This document shows, piece by piece, positions 18,597-27,360 of a stretch of DNA of 62,648 bases. Each line of letters opens with the position of its first letter. Position 1 is the first letter of the stretch. The notes below the pieces were generated by a model. It was not told where the DNA came from and ran no database searches. It worked only from the letters and a program-made list of their open reading frames with translations. Location of the stretch: assembly GCA_026705765.1 (NCBI GenBank), contig JAPPAB010000023.1, positions 1-62,648 on the forward strand, read 5' to 3'. The translations under genes and the position numbers were made by a program. The DNA comes from Gemmatimonadota bacterium (GTDB lineage Bacteria > Latescibacterota > UBA2968).

Positions 18597-19774
18597 CCCA
18601 CCTCTGCTAAAAGCGACAACCGCCGCCGACTAAACCTCCGCAATTGTTCACACAACTGCGCCAGATGTGCAACCGTCTCATCGACATCTTCAATTGTATT
18701 GAACTCGGAAAAACTAAACCGAATACTCGCATAAGCCTCAGCCTCAGACAGCCCCATAGCTCGCAACACATACGAAGGCTCGGGTCGCTGATTGGTACAT
18801 GCCGAACTCTGTGAACAGCGAATCCCTTCCTGATCCAACCGCGCCACGAGTGCCTGACCATCCACATCTCGAAACAGCAAATTCGTCGTATTGCAAACCC
18901 GCATATCGGGGTCGCCATTGATCTCCACATCGGGCACGCTATCAAGAACGGTCCGCTCAAAATGATCCCGGAGCGAAGCCATAAGCTCCTGCACATCCTC
19001 TAACCGCTCCAACCGCAACTGAGCAGCAGTTCCCATGCCAATAATGCCTGGCACATTCTCCGTCCCCGGTCGCAACCCACCTTCTTGTGATCCGCCCCAA
19101 AGCAAAGGCAACAACTCTTTGGACGACCTCACATAAAGTGCGCCAACGCCCTGTGGCCCGTGGAATTTATGCGCGGTAAAAGTCAAAAAATCAACGGGCA
19201 ATTCTATTACAGAAATGGGCAACTTGCCAACTGCTTGCGCCGCATCAGTGTGAAACAACACCCCCCGAGACTTACAAAGCTGAGCAATTCTCTCAACGAG
19301 CAAAATCGCGCCTGTTTCATTATTCACCCACTGCACGGAAACCAGATCGGTATCTGGCGTAACAGCCTCATCCAATGCTTCCCAAACCAACTGCCCATAG
19401 CGATCCACCGGAACAGACACCACCTCAACACCTTTTGCGTCGAGATAATCGCACATCTTTAAAATTGACGAATGCTCTACAGTCGTCGTCACAATGCGAA
19501 CCCGTTTTCCGGTTGGGGCACGTTGAACAACAGAATTAAACACCGTGTTATTTGTCTCAGTCCCACTCCCCATAAACACAATCTGACCTGCCTCAGCCCC
19601 CACCAAATTTGCAACGGCTTCACGCGATGCAACCATTGATTCTCGCACCCGGTCGCCAGCCGAATGCGCGCTCGACGGATTGCCAAAATCCTCATCCAAT
19701 ACACGCATCATTGCCTCGCGCACCTCGGGCAAAGGTCGCGTCGTCGCATTATTGTCTAAATACACTTCTCGCAT
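18593..19774 (-). CDS. sspA: Cysteine desulfurase, SspA/DndA role
   Basis: 393 residues of the IscS/NifS fold from the ATG at 19774 (REVYLDNNATT is the usual N-terminus). An in-frame extension to 19882 adds 36 residues unlike the family. The PLP lysine is in TAHKFHGPQG (K203), and the catalytic loop cysteine is in QSSACTNQRPEPSYVL (C326). The protein takes sulfur from L-cysteine and, as first gene of an ssp operon, passes it to SspD for backbone phosphorothioation. A general Fe-S cluster role cannot be excluded by sequence, but the operon context makes SspA most likely. A candidate promoter lies about 210 nt upstream. Confidence 0.88.
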   Translation of the reverse strand: MREVYLDNNATTRPLPEVREAMMRVLDEDFGNPSSAHSAGDRVRESMVASREAVANLVGAEAGQIVFMGSGTETNNTVFNSVVQRAPTGKRVRIVTTTVEHSSILKMCDYLDAKGVEVVSVPVDRYGQLVWEALDEAVTPDTDLVSVQWVNNETGAILLVERIAQLCKSRGVLFHTDAAQAVGKLPISVIELPVDFLTFTAHKFHGPQGVGALYVRSSKELLPLLWGGSQEGGLRPGTENVPGIIGMGTAAQLRLERLEDVQELMASLRDHFERTVLDSVPDVEINGDPDMRVCNTTNLLFRDVDGQALVARLDQEGIRCSQSSACTNQRPEPSYVLRAMGLSEAEAYASIRFSFSEFNTIEDVDETVAHLAQLCEQLRRFSRRRLSLLAEVG

Positions 19775-19982
19775 AATCAACTCTAAAGCAAAATTCGTGC
19801 CTGAAATGGAAGAATTCAATGGGGGAATCGCATTGGGGTTACTGGCAATGTGCTGCGCGTGGCAGCTAAAATCATGCCGCAATGATAGGTGCTATTCCTA
19901 TCGTCACGCCTGTAGGTCTGAAGTAGGCGTATAGAGGGGAGAGGCTGCTTTTAAAGCTTAATTCGCAGCAAAAACAAAGGGA

Positions 19983-20011
19983 ATTATATACGAAAATGAC
20001 GAAGATCTTAA
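19983..20011 (-). promoter_or_regulatory. Candidate sigma70-type promoter of the ssp operon
   Basis: On the minus strand TTAAGA (20006-20011) is followed after 17 bp by TATAAT (19983-19988). The -10 box is perfect and the -35 box matches four of six. It would leave a ~200-nt leader before sspA. Confidence 0.3.
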
Positions 20012-20321
20012 AAACAATTTCGAAAGTGCTTGTCTGGGTGAGTTCTTTTTTGTAAAGCCTCTAAAAGTAATAGGTTATTAGCATTTCGTGTTTATTATAG
20101 TGAAAAACTGTCCTTTTGTTAAGCGATTTCTGTTACTTTTCTCACAAAAATCGCTCGCATTTAGATCCTGTTTCACCTGGGCATGTGGTACATATCTTTC
20201 ACATGGCCGCCCATTCATCGCTCAAAATATACAGAGATTGTTCTGCGCCAAACAGACGATTCTCAAATTCAAGTTGTGAACAAGGGTATAATACAGCATA
20301 TTGAAAACACAATAAAGGTAT
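20012..20321. other. AT-rich intergenic stretch at the edge of the defence island
   Basis: No convincing gene. Plus-strand frames at 20088-20321 are short and carry no recognised motif. The last ~30 bases (acaataaaggtatttgatg) resemble the IKVDIL codons of Rpn genes, so the 5' part of the adjoining Rpn module seems deleted at this point. Confidence 0.35.
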
Positions 20322-20357
20322 TTGATGCTGTCCATTATCATTATCAAGGAGGGTCTC

Positions 20358-20609
20358 ATGGATCTCATCCGCGAATCATCCCTTATTCAGCAATTTAAAC
20401 AAGAAGGCAGAGAGGAAGGTATTGGGCAAGGTATCCAGGAAAGTATCCAGGAAGTTCTGGAGATTCGATTTGATCTCCCTGCATCACATCCCTTATCTGA
20501 TCGCATTTCGGCTATTGAAGATTTACAACGCCTCAAACAGTTGCACCGCGCAGCGATACAGGTGTCCCATCTTGATAAATTTGAACGCCTGTTAGATTCA
20601 ACGGTATGA
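20358..20609 (+). CDS. RpnS-like orphan C-terminal Rpn module
   Basis: 83 residues from the ATG at 20358, six bases after the core of an AGGAGGG ribosome site (20347-20353). It matches the C-terminal Rpn module (MDLIRESS, then EVLEIRFDLPASHP, DLQRLKQLHRAAIQVS, LDKFERLL). It includes a QEGREEGIGQGIQES repeat-like linker. No nuclease domain exists upstream. The start is exactly the conserved internal start of the full-length copy at 6140-7069. It stands on the plus strand, opposite to the three other copies, on the far side of the ssp operon. A free antitoxin-like oligomer is a reasonable guess; a remnant is the alternative. Confidence 0.65.
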   Translation: MDLIRESSLIQQFKQEGREEGIGQGIQESIQEVLEIRFDLPASHPLSDRISAIEDLQRLKQLHRAAIQVSHLDKFERLLDSTV

Positions 20610-20679
20610 CCTGAGACAAGTGCTTTTTTTAGGTCAGACTATATCTCTACCCCATAGGTAATGTCCTTCTGACATAAAA

Positions 20680-20716
20680 CAAAAGCCCGATGAATAACTG
20701 ATCCATCGAGCTTTTG
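20680..20716 (+). terminator. Conserved hairpin, copy 4
   Basis: Same hairpin family (AAAAGCCCGATGAAT ... ATCCATCGAGCTTTTGTTATTTT). It lies 70 nt after the RpnS-like module in its transcription direction and between convergent genes, so it can terminate both. Confidence 0.6.
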
Positions 20717-20735
20717 TTATTTTCACTATCCTAAT

Positions 20736-23171
20736 CTATTCATGCCGCAGTGCTTCCACCGGATTGGACAGCGCCGCGCGAAGGGCGTGGAAACTCACAG
20801 TAAATAACGCAATCGCCAGGGCAACTGCGCCACTCAAAACAAATATCCACCACGAAAGATCCGTGCGATAGGCAAAACTATCCAGCCAACTTCGCATCGC
20901 AAAATACGCAACCGGCCAGGCAAACAGATTCGCAATCAAAACCATAATCGCAAATGTCCTACAAACCAAAAACACAATATTTGACACACTCGCACCCAAA
21001 ACCTTCCGCACCCCAATCTCTTTCACGCGCTGCTCAACCGTAAATGCCGCAAGGCCAAACAGCCCCATACACGCGAGCAAAATCGCCATCCCCGAAGAGA
21101 GCAATGTCAGCACCTGTGCCCGTTGTTCTGCATAGTACATGAATTCAAACTGCTGATCCCACATCATATAGTCAAACGGCTGATCTGCGGGAGCGAACTG
21201 CTTCCAGGTCTTTTCAAAAAAAGCGAGCGTCTCTTCCATGCCCTCGGCTTTGACCCGCGTGCCCAGATTGTAAAATTGCTGGTGCCGAAGCGTCAGTGCA
21301 ATGGGGCCAATTTTGTCTCGCAACGGACTATAGTGAAAGTCCTGCACCACGCCAATCACCGTCCCCTTCCGATTTATCCCCCGATCAACCCACTCAAAAG
21401 ACTTGCCAATAGGGTCGTCCCAACCGAGTTGCGCAACCGCCGTTTCATTGATAATAAAGGCTTTTGACGTATCTGTCGGAAATGCCATCGGATCAAATTT
21501 TCGTCCTTCTACCAGTCCAATTTGAAACACATCGAGATAATCTTCATCGACCTCCAGAAGGGGCATGCGCCAGTCCGTGCCCTCGTGCCCCTCTGCCCGA
21601 ATGGTCCGGATAATCCCCCCACTCCATCCAACCCGCCAGCGATAAGCCGTTGCTTCGAGCGCGTTCGGATGGGCGAGGAATGCTTCTTTCACCGTGGCAT
21701 AACGGGCGGCGAGCTTTTTCCCCGGGTCCAATTTTGTTTCCTGGTCAAGAACAAATATGGGCATGAGAACCATCTGCTCCATATTAAAACCCAGATTCTT
21801 GTTTTTAATATAGTCGAGTTGCTGATAGATCACCCCCGTACTCGCAATTAGAGTAATTGAAATTGCAAATTGTGCCACCACCAATCCCCTTCGAATCCAC
21901 TGCCCCCGAGAACCCGCGCGAAACGCCCCCTTTAGCGTTTCTGTGGGTTCATACGCAGAAAGAAAAAATGCGGGATAGACACCAGCCAACAGTCCGACGA
22001 ATACAGCAATACCGAGCAAAGCAATTATAAACAAGGGATCGCTCGAAAAATTCAACTCAATCTGCTTGGAGAAAAAGGCATTAAACTCGGGAAGCACGAG
22101 TTTGACGGCAACAAGTGCGAGCACAAGCGAGACCAATGAAGTGAGAACAGACTCACCCAAAAACTGACCCATCAGTTGTGAACGATAAGCACCCGACACC
22201 TTTCGCAAACCCACCTCGTGCGCTCTGCGAGCCGATTGTGCCGTCGTCAAATTTGTGAAATTGATACACCCAATTGCAAGCACCAGAACTGCAATAGCCC
22301 CAAATTGATAGACGCGGTCAATATCGCCGTACCAATCCAGGTTGTAGTCCTGCCTCGAATAGAGATAAATGCGATTGAGAGGCTGGAGATGATACGCATT
22401 TGTACGCGCGATCTCTGCCCCCATATAGCGATTCATAAATTCGGGAAGCTTCGCGGCCAGCGCTTTTGGGTCCGCCCCTTCTCGCAGCAGAAAATACGTA
22501 TTGACGGGACGCCAGCCAGTGGTTGGTTGCCAATTTTCCCAGAGATATTTTGCGCCTCCGGACGTAAATCCACCTGTTGAGACATAATCGAATTGCAGTG
22601 TAGAATTGTGGGGCACATCTTTTAATACTGCAGTAATGGTGCGCTCGCCTCCGTGATGATTGCTCTCAGCGGTGATGGTCTTGCCAATCGGATCTTCATC
22701 GCCAAACAACCGTTTTGCCGCCGATTCTGTTATGGCGATCGCATTGGGATTGGGAAATGCAGTTTCGAGATTGCCGCGCACAAATGGAAAATCGAAAATT
22801 TCAAATATCTCGGGATCCGCAACACAGACACCCATCTCAAACTTTTTTTTATCTAAACGCACATCTGGGAACAACAACATCACGCGCACGGCTTTTTCTA
22901 CTTCGGGAAAGTCCCGCTCAAGCGCTCCTGCCAGCGCGCCCGACGTTAATGGCAAATAATCCGATTGCCCTCCGGCTCTGGTCTCCCGGATAACCTGATA
23001 GATCCGATCTCCTTTTGCATGCCAGCTATCAAAACTCAACTCATCCTGAATATAGAGCACGATCAAAAAGCACGTACCCAGACCAATGGCAAGTCCCAGA
23101 ATATTAATCGCACTAAAGGTCTTTTGCCGCTTGAGATTTCTCAGCGCGATAATCAGATAATTTCTAAACAC
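20736..23171 (-). CDS. ABC transporter permease, FtsX/MacB type, double-module
   Basis: 811 residues from the GTG at 23171, which follows GGGAAGGTT at good spacing; the family N-terminus FRNYLIIALRNLKRQK starts there. There are two FtsX-like units, each with a periplasmic MacB_PCD region (about 45-260 and 440-640) and membrane helices near 20-45, 285-315, 335-365, 380-405, 425-445, 690-715, 735-760 and 775-800. Such mechanotransmission permeases couple a cytoplasmic ATPase to periplasmic work such as lipoprotein or peptide export. No ATPase gene is adjacent, so the partner is encoded elsewhere or shared. A copy of the conserved hairpin lies after the stop. Confidence 0.87.
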   Translation of the reverse strand: MFRNYLIIALRNLKRQKTFSAINILGLAIGLGTCFLIVLYIQDELSFDSWHAKGDRIYQVIRETRAGGQSDYLPLTSGALAGALERDFPEVEKAVRVMLLFPDVRLDKKKFEMGVCVADPEIFEIFDFPFVRGNLETAFPNPNAIAITESAAKRLFGDEDPIGKTITAESNHHGGERTITAVLKDVPHNSTLQFDYVSTGGFTSGGAKYLWENWQPTTGWRPVNTYFLLREGADPKALAAKLPEFMNRYMGAEIARTNAYHLQPLNRIYLYSRQDYNLDWYGDIDRVYQFGAIAVLVLAIGCINFTNLTTAQSARRAHEVGLRKVSGAYRSQLMGQFLGESVLTSLVSLVLALVAVKLVLPEFNAFFSKQIELNFSSDPLFIIALLGIAVFVGLLAGVYPAFFLSAYEPTETLKGAFRAGSRGQWIRRGLVVAQFAISITLIASTGVIYQQLDYIKNKNLGFNMEQMVLMPIFVLDQETKLDPGKKLAARYATVKEAFLAHPNALEATAYRWRVGWSGGIIRTIRAEGHEGTDWRMPLLEVDEDYLDVFQIGLVEGRKFDPMAFPTDTSKAFIINETAVAQLGWDDPIGKSFEWVDRGINRKGTVIGVVQDFHYSPLRDKIGPIALTLRHQQFYNLGTRVKAEGMEETLAFFEKTWKQFAPADQPFDYMMWDQQFEFMYYAEQRAQVLTLLSSGMAILLACMGLFGLAAFTVEQRVKEIGVRKVLGASVSNIVFLVCRTFAIMVLIANLFAWPVAYFAMRSWLDSFAYRTDLSWWIFVLSGAVALAIALFTVSFHALRAALSNPVEALRHE

Positions 23172-23213
23172 AATAACCTTCCCGCAACAAGAGACACACC
23201 TGATAAATAATTG

Positions 23214-23231
23214 GGTGGAAAGTTTTCCACC
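23214..23231. other. Perfect hairpin GGTGGAAA-GT-TTTCCACC
   Basis: An 8-bp perfect stem with a 2-nt centre, 43 nt upstream of the permease start and 56 nt after the stop of the small gene before it. There is no T-run, so it may be an operator or a leader structure rather than a terminator. Confidence 0.35.
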
Positions 23232-23286
23232 GCTAAAAGAAAGCAATTTCTATGCCAAAATTCTCTTCTCTATATTTTACAATTAG

Positions 23287-23544
23287 TTATGAAATGGACA
23301 ATTGCCTCGTCGCCCCCGTCTCGGGATGTGTAATCCCAACCACGCGGTACATCTGCGTATCCCGATCCACAAAATCGACAACCGCGCCATCGGACATCGT
23401 CGGCAGCGGTTCAGACTCGGGAAGCGACGCCACCCGAACCACCTCAAACCCTTCCAGACGAAAATTGCCCTCAGACGACACGATATAAAGCGACCCATCA
23501 GAAAAAAATATGGGATGACCCGTCTTCGGATCATCCCACAGCAA
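23287..23544 (-). CDS. Small hypothetical protein downstream of PBP1A
   Basis: 85 residues read from a TTG codon immediately after the PBP1A stop; no ATG lies in this frame nearby. The sequence (FFSDGSLYIVSSEGNFRLEGF, MYRVVGITHPETG) suggests two small beta-sheet units and is not low-complexity. It has no signal peptide or membrane segment and I do not recognise the family. Contiguity with the operon supports expression by coupled translation. The non-ATG start makes it uncertain. Confidence 0.45.
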   Translation of the reverse strand: MLWDDPKTGHPIFFSDGSLYIVSSEGNFRLEGFEVVRVASLPESEPLPTMSDGAVVDFVDRDTQMYRVVGITHPETGATRQLSIS

Positions 23545-25734
23545 TCAAAACTGATATTCCCGCTTAGTCCTCGGCTTTTTCGGTTGACTGGGAGTCGGCA
23601 AAGACTGCGGATTCGAAGTATGTACAGGACATGGGCGCTTGGGTTCCGTCCCCGGCTTAAACACCTCCGTATAGCGCTTAGAACAATAAATAGACGCCAC
23701 CTGGTATGTCTCCCCACAAACCTCCACCTCTGGAATATCCTCCGGCAACACAAAATCTTCAACCGGCAACTGGAGCATCGTATGCGCCCGCCGCATAAAC
23801 TCCGCCCAAATCGGCAAAGCCACAGCCGCACCCGACATTCGGCTACCCATCGACACCTTGGAATCAAACCCCACCCAAACCCCACACACAATCTGCGGCG
23901 TAAACCCGATAAACCACGCATCGGCATACTCCTGCGTCGTACCCGTCTTCCCCCCTGCTGGACGACGAAAACCAAAAGCCGTACGCGCAATCCGCCCCGT
24001 CCCGGTCAAAACCGCGTAATTTTCACCCGCCCGCATATCCAGAACCGACCGCATCAGATCCACAGTCACAGCCGCAGACGCTTCGCTCAGCACAACCTGT
24101 TCGCGCCCCTGCACATTCTCCTCGAGCACATTCCCATTCTTGTCTTCAATCTTCAAAATCGACATCGGTGCCACCCGAATACCCTTATTCGCCAGCGTAC
24201 CATAAGCCGACACCAATTCCAGCAACTTGACCTCACTCGTACCCATCCCCAAAGACAAAACCGGTTGAACCTGCGAATCAATACCCATCTTCATCGCGTA
24301 ATCCACCACCGTCTTCGGCCCCACCTTTTCCAACACCTGGGTCGTCACCACATTGCGAGAACCCGCAAGCCCCTCGCGCATCGTCATCCACCCCAAAAAT
24401 TTTCGGTCGTAATTCTCCGGCTGCCAATACGTCCCGTCGAACATCTTAATCGACACAGCCGTATCGGGCAAACGCCACGTAGGCGTATGACCCTTATCAA
24501 CCGCAGCCGTATAAATAAAAGGCTTAAAAGCAGACCCTGGCTGTCGCAGAGCCTGCGTAGCGCGGTTAAACTTACTCTCTTCAAAATTGCGCCCGCCCAC
24601 CATCGCCAGAACATGTCCCGTATGCGGATCCAGCGCCACCAGCGCCCCCTGCAACACCAGATTCGCCAGCGTATCCTGATGCGTCTTAATCTTCGCAAAA
24701 AACGCCGCATCTGGGGGATCGCGCTTCCAATTGGCAGCCACGCGATCTTTTATTCGCTCCATCAAATTTTGCGACACCACATCCTCTGCAATCTCCTGTA
24801 ACCGACTATCCAGCGTCGTCGTAACAGTCGCGCCATCGTAAAGCACACTCAGTCCATAGGTATATTCCAAATACTTGCGGATATCCTCTGTAAAATAGGG
24901 CGCCTCCCCCACCTCCTCGCGATTCTCCTTCAAAACAACTGGACGCTGAGCAATCGAATCGTATTCTGCCGCCGTAATCTTGCCCAACCCCCGCATATTG
25001 TACAACACCACATTATTGCGCCTATCCAGCGAGCGCTCGGGATGGTAAATCGGCGAATAGGGCGTCGGACCCTTCAAAAGTCCGACCAACAACGCCCCCT
25101 CCTCCACCCTCAAACGCTCGACATCCTTCCCAAAAAAGCGACGCGCAGCAGTCTGAATACCGTACGCACTATTGCCAAAATACATCTGATTAAAATACAT
25201 CGTAATAATTTCGCGCTTGGTATAGGTGCGCTCCAAAAGCACGGCAGTCAACTGCTCCTGAATTTTGCGCGTCCACGTTGGATCCAGCGTCAAAAAAATA
25301 TTGCGCGCCAATTGTTGCGTCAGCGTACTCGCACCATGCCCTTTCAAAGTACCCGACGTATAAACATTGCGGAACACCACGCGGACAATATCGGGAACAC
25401 TCACCCCCCAGTGCCCCCAAAAACGCTGATCTTCCGTAACAATCAGAGCATCTATCACAGCACTCGGCAACTGCTCATACGCAATCGGATCGCGCCTCTG
25501 CACCCAGAACTTCTTCAACTCGACCCCATCTCGGGAAAAAATATTAGTCGTCTGTGCGGGATCCACATCCTCTAACTTATCAAAAGACGGCAAACCATCT
25601 TTATACGCGTAAATCACCGCAACCGCAATGCTCAAATACCCCACCGCGCAAATCCCACAATAGATCGCCATACGGAAAAGATAGGGCCTTATCCAATGGA
25701 TTATACGATCAATATAGGGTCTTATCCTATCCAT
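23545..25734 (-). CDS. Penicillin-binding protein 1A (bifunctional transglycosylase/transpeptidase)
   Basis: 729 residues. One membrane anchor lies near 22-43. The GT51 transglycosylase domain shows catalytic Glu101 in TEDQRFWGHWG and GASTLTQQLARN (134-145). The transpeptidase domain has the SXXK motif in PGSAFKPF (near 400), SRN (near 455) and GGKTGTTQEYADAWF (near 595). It polymerises and cross-links peptidoglycan in the periplasm. The C-terminus has a two-cysteine stretch (VCGET...YCSKR) and a proline-rich basic tail. It is co-transcribed after a TPP enzyme (6-nt gap) in the galU operon, an unusual setting. All catalytic residues are present. Confidence 0.93.
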   Translation of the reverse strand: MDRIRPYIDRIIHWIRPYLFRMAIYCGICAVGYLSIAVAVIYAYKDGLPSFDKLEDVDPAQTTNIFSRDGVELKKFWVQRRDPIAYEQLPSAVIDALIVTEDQRFWGHWGVSVPDIVRVVFRNVYTSGTLKGHGASTLTQQLARNIFLTLDPTWTRKIQEQLTAVLLERTYTKREIITMYFNQMYFGNSAYGIQTAARRFFGKDVERLRVEEGALLVGLLKGPTPYSPIYHPERSLDRRNNVVLYNMRGLGKITAAEYDSIAQRPVVLKENREEVGEAPYFTEDIRKYLEYTYGLSVLYDGATVTTTLDSRLQEIAEDVVSQNLMERIKDRVAANWKRDPPDAAFFAKIKTHQDTLANLVLQGALVALDPHTGHVLAMVGGRNFEESKFNRATQALRQPGSAFKPFIYTAAVDKGHTPTWRLPDTAVSIKMFDGTYWQPENYDRKFLGWMTMREGLAGSRNVVTTQVLEKVGPKTVVDYAMKMGIDSQVQPVLSLGMGTSEVKLLELVSAYGTLANKGIRVAPMSILKIEDKNGNVLEENVQGREQVVLSEASAAVTVDLMRSVLDMRAGENYAVLTGTGRIARTAFGFRRPAGGKTGTTQEYADAWFIGFTPQIVCGVWVGFDSKVSMGSRMSGAAVALPIWAEFMRRAHTMLQLPVEDFVLPEDIPEVEVCGETYQVASIYCSKRYTEVFKPGTEPKRPCPVHTSNPQSLPTPSQPKKPRTKREYQF

Positions 25735-25740
25735 CCTGAT

Positions 25741-27348
25741 CTATTCCGGGTAAAGCCACGGCACGCGGCTGATGAGATAATCGCGTTGTTCCTCCATCAT
25801 CACCTCAATCACAGCAGGACCTTCCAGACCCAGAGTATCGGCAAAAACCGCTTCAAAACGATCGGGATCATCCACGCGAATACCCCGTGCACCCAGAGAC
25901 CGCGCCAGATCTGCAAGACGGGGCGTCTTCATATCCGTATCGATCACCCGACCATTAAAAGCCTTGGCCTGAGCGCCGCGAATCGCCGAAAGACTGCCAT
26001 CATTGGAAACAACCGAAACTGTCTCAACGCCGTGTTCGGCCGCAGTAGCGAGCTCGCTCGCCGTCATCTGAAACCCGCCATCGCCACAAAACGCGACAAC
26101 CTGCTGATCTGGACACGCGAGCTTTGCGCCAATAGCAGCGGGAACCGCAAACCCCAGCGTAACCGAATGACTGGGATAGAGAAACGTGCGCGGCACAGTA
26201 ATCGGATACTCGTCAAACGCGCGATACCCAATAGACGTAACATCCACCACAATAATCGCATCATCGGGAAGCGACTTGCGCGTAACCCCCATAATGGGCA
26301 CTGGCGCGCGGTTGGACCCGGCTTCGGCCCACGTGCGATCGACAAAATCGCCCCAATCTGCCGTATAACCACCCGCCACCTCGGCAAGCTGGGGAATCGA
26401 CAGCGCCAGATCGCCCGCAGCACCCGCTTCAATCGGATACTCGCGCCCAAGCTCTCGCGGATCGGGATCGAGTTGAACCTTGCGATCCGGCAGAGGAAGC
26501 GACCAGCTCCGCGTATCGATCTGCGTAAAGCGGCAGCCAATCGCCAGAAGCAAATCCGCACTGCCGAGAACAGTCTTACCCGCCTGCGCCGAACAATGCC
26601 CCACAGTCAGAGGATGACCATCTGGCATAACCCCCTTACCCAAACGGGTATAAACAACGGGAATATTGAGCCCCTCTGCAAGAGAACGAAGCGCATCGGT
26701 GGCATCGGCGTGAATAACCGCACTGCCCGCGAGAATAGCCGGGCGCTTAGCCATGCGAAGCACCGCGGCCACGCGATCAATATCCGCGCTATCCGGATAC
26801 AGGCGATCCCCCTCAACCAGAGGCGGAATATCTGCCATACCCTCCTCCGCAGCAACATCGGTCGGTATTTCAATAACCGCAGGACCGGGACGCGAGGCGC
26901 GCAGTGCCTTGAACGCACCGACGACCGCATCGGGAATTTCACCAACCGACCTGGGACGCGCAAAAAAGTGCGTAATCGACTTAAAAAAAGTCTCCTGATC
27001 CAGACCATGAAAACACTTGGCGCGATCCCGTCCGTCAAAAGCCACCTCTGTCCCCCCGGTAATCAACAGCACGGGAACGCAATCCGTATGGGCATCCACC
27101 AGACCCGTAGAAGCATTTGTCGAACCGGGACCCGGAACAGTAAGCGCGACACCCACGCGCCCAGAAGCACGCGCATACCCATTCGCAATCAAAGTCGCGC
27201 CCTGTTCGTGACGAATGAGCAGGTGGCGAATACCACCAGCGCGCAGCACCGCATCGTAAAGATGAATATTCTGATTGCCGGGCATACCCGTAAGCATATC
27301 AACACCCTGCGCTTTCAGACTTTGAATAAGAACATCAGCACCGGTCAT
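25741..27348 (-). CDS. Thiamine-pyrophosphate-dependent enzyme (acetolactate synthase-like)
   Basis: 535 residues with three domains of the TPP-dependent decarboxylase/synthase family: N-terminal pyrimidine-binding domain (MPGNQNIHLYDAV; catalytic Glu in RHEQGATLIANGYARA), central domain, and C-terminal PP-binding domain with GDGGFQMTASEL and NDGS. The absence of a small subunit gene and the context among sugar-activating and envelope genes argue against valine biosynthesis. Related enzymes make or break C-C bonds of 2-keto acids. It follows the glycosyltransferase by 12 nt and precedes PBP1A by 6 nt. Confidence 0.85.
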   Translation of the reverse strand: MTGADVLIQSLKAQGVDMLTGMPGNQNIHLYDAVLRAGGIRHLLIRHEQGATLIANGYARASGRVGVALTVPGPGSTNASTGLVDAHTDCVPVLLITGGTEVAFDGRDRAKCFHGLDQETFFKSITHFFARPRSVGEIPDAVVGAFKALRASRPGPAVIEIPTDVAAEEGMADIPPLVEGDRLYPDSADIDRVAAVLRMAKRPAILAGSAVIHADATDALRSLAEGLNIPVVYTRLGKGVMPDGHPLTVGHCSAQAGKTVLGSADLLLAIGCRFTQIDTRSWSLPLPDRKVQLDPDPRELGREYPIEAGAAGDLALSIPQLAEVAGGYTADWGDFVDRTWAEAGSNRAPVPIMGVTRKSLPDDAIIVVDVTSIGYRAFDEYPITVPRTFLYPSHSVTLGFAVPAAIGAKLACPDQQVVAFCGDGGFQMTASELATAAEHGVETVSVVSNDGSLSAIRGAQAKAFNGRVIDTDMKTPRLADLARSLGARGIRVDDPDRFEAVFADTLGLEGPAVIEVMMEEQRDYLISRVPWLYPE

Positions 27349-27360
27349 AAAAAATTCCTT

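Noticed and set aside
13576-19774. Reading the sulfur genes as a Dnd (DndABCDE) system
   Set aside because: No DndB, DndD or DndE-type genes are seen; the DUF4007 protein and DUF262/DUF1524 effector fit Ssp instead.
23302-24801. A 499-codon open frame antisense to PBP1A
   Set aside because: Same cause: the minus strand carries all PBP1A motifs, and the antisense product has none.
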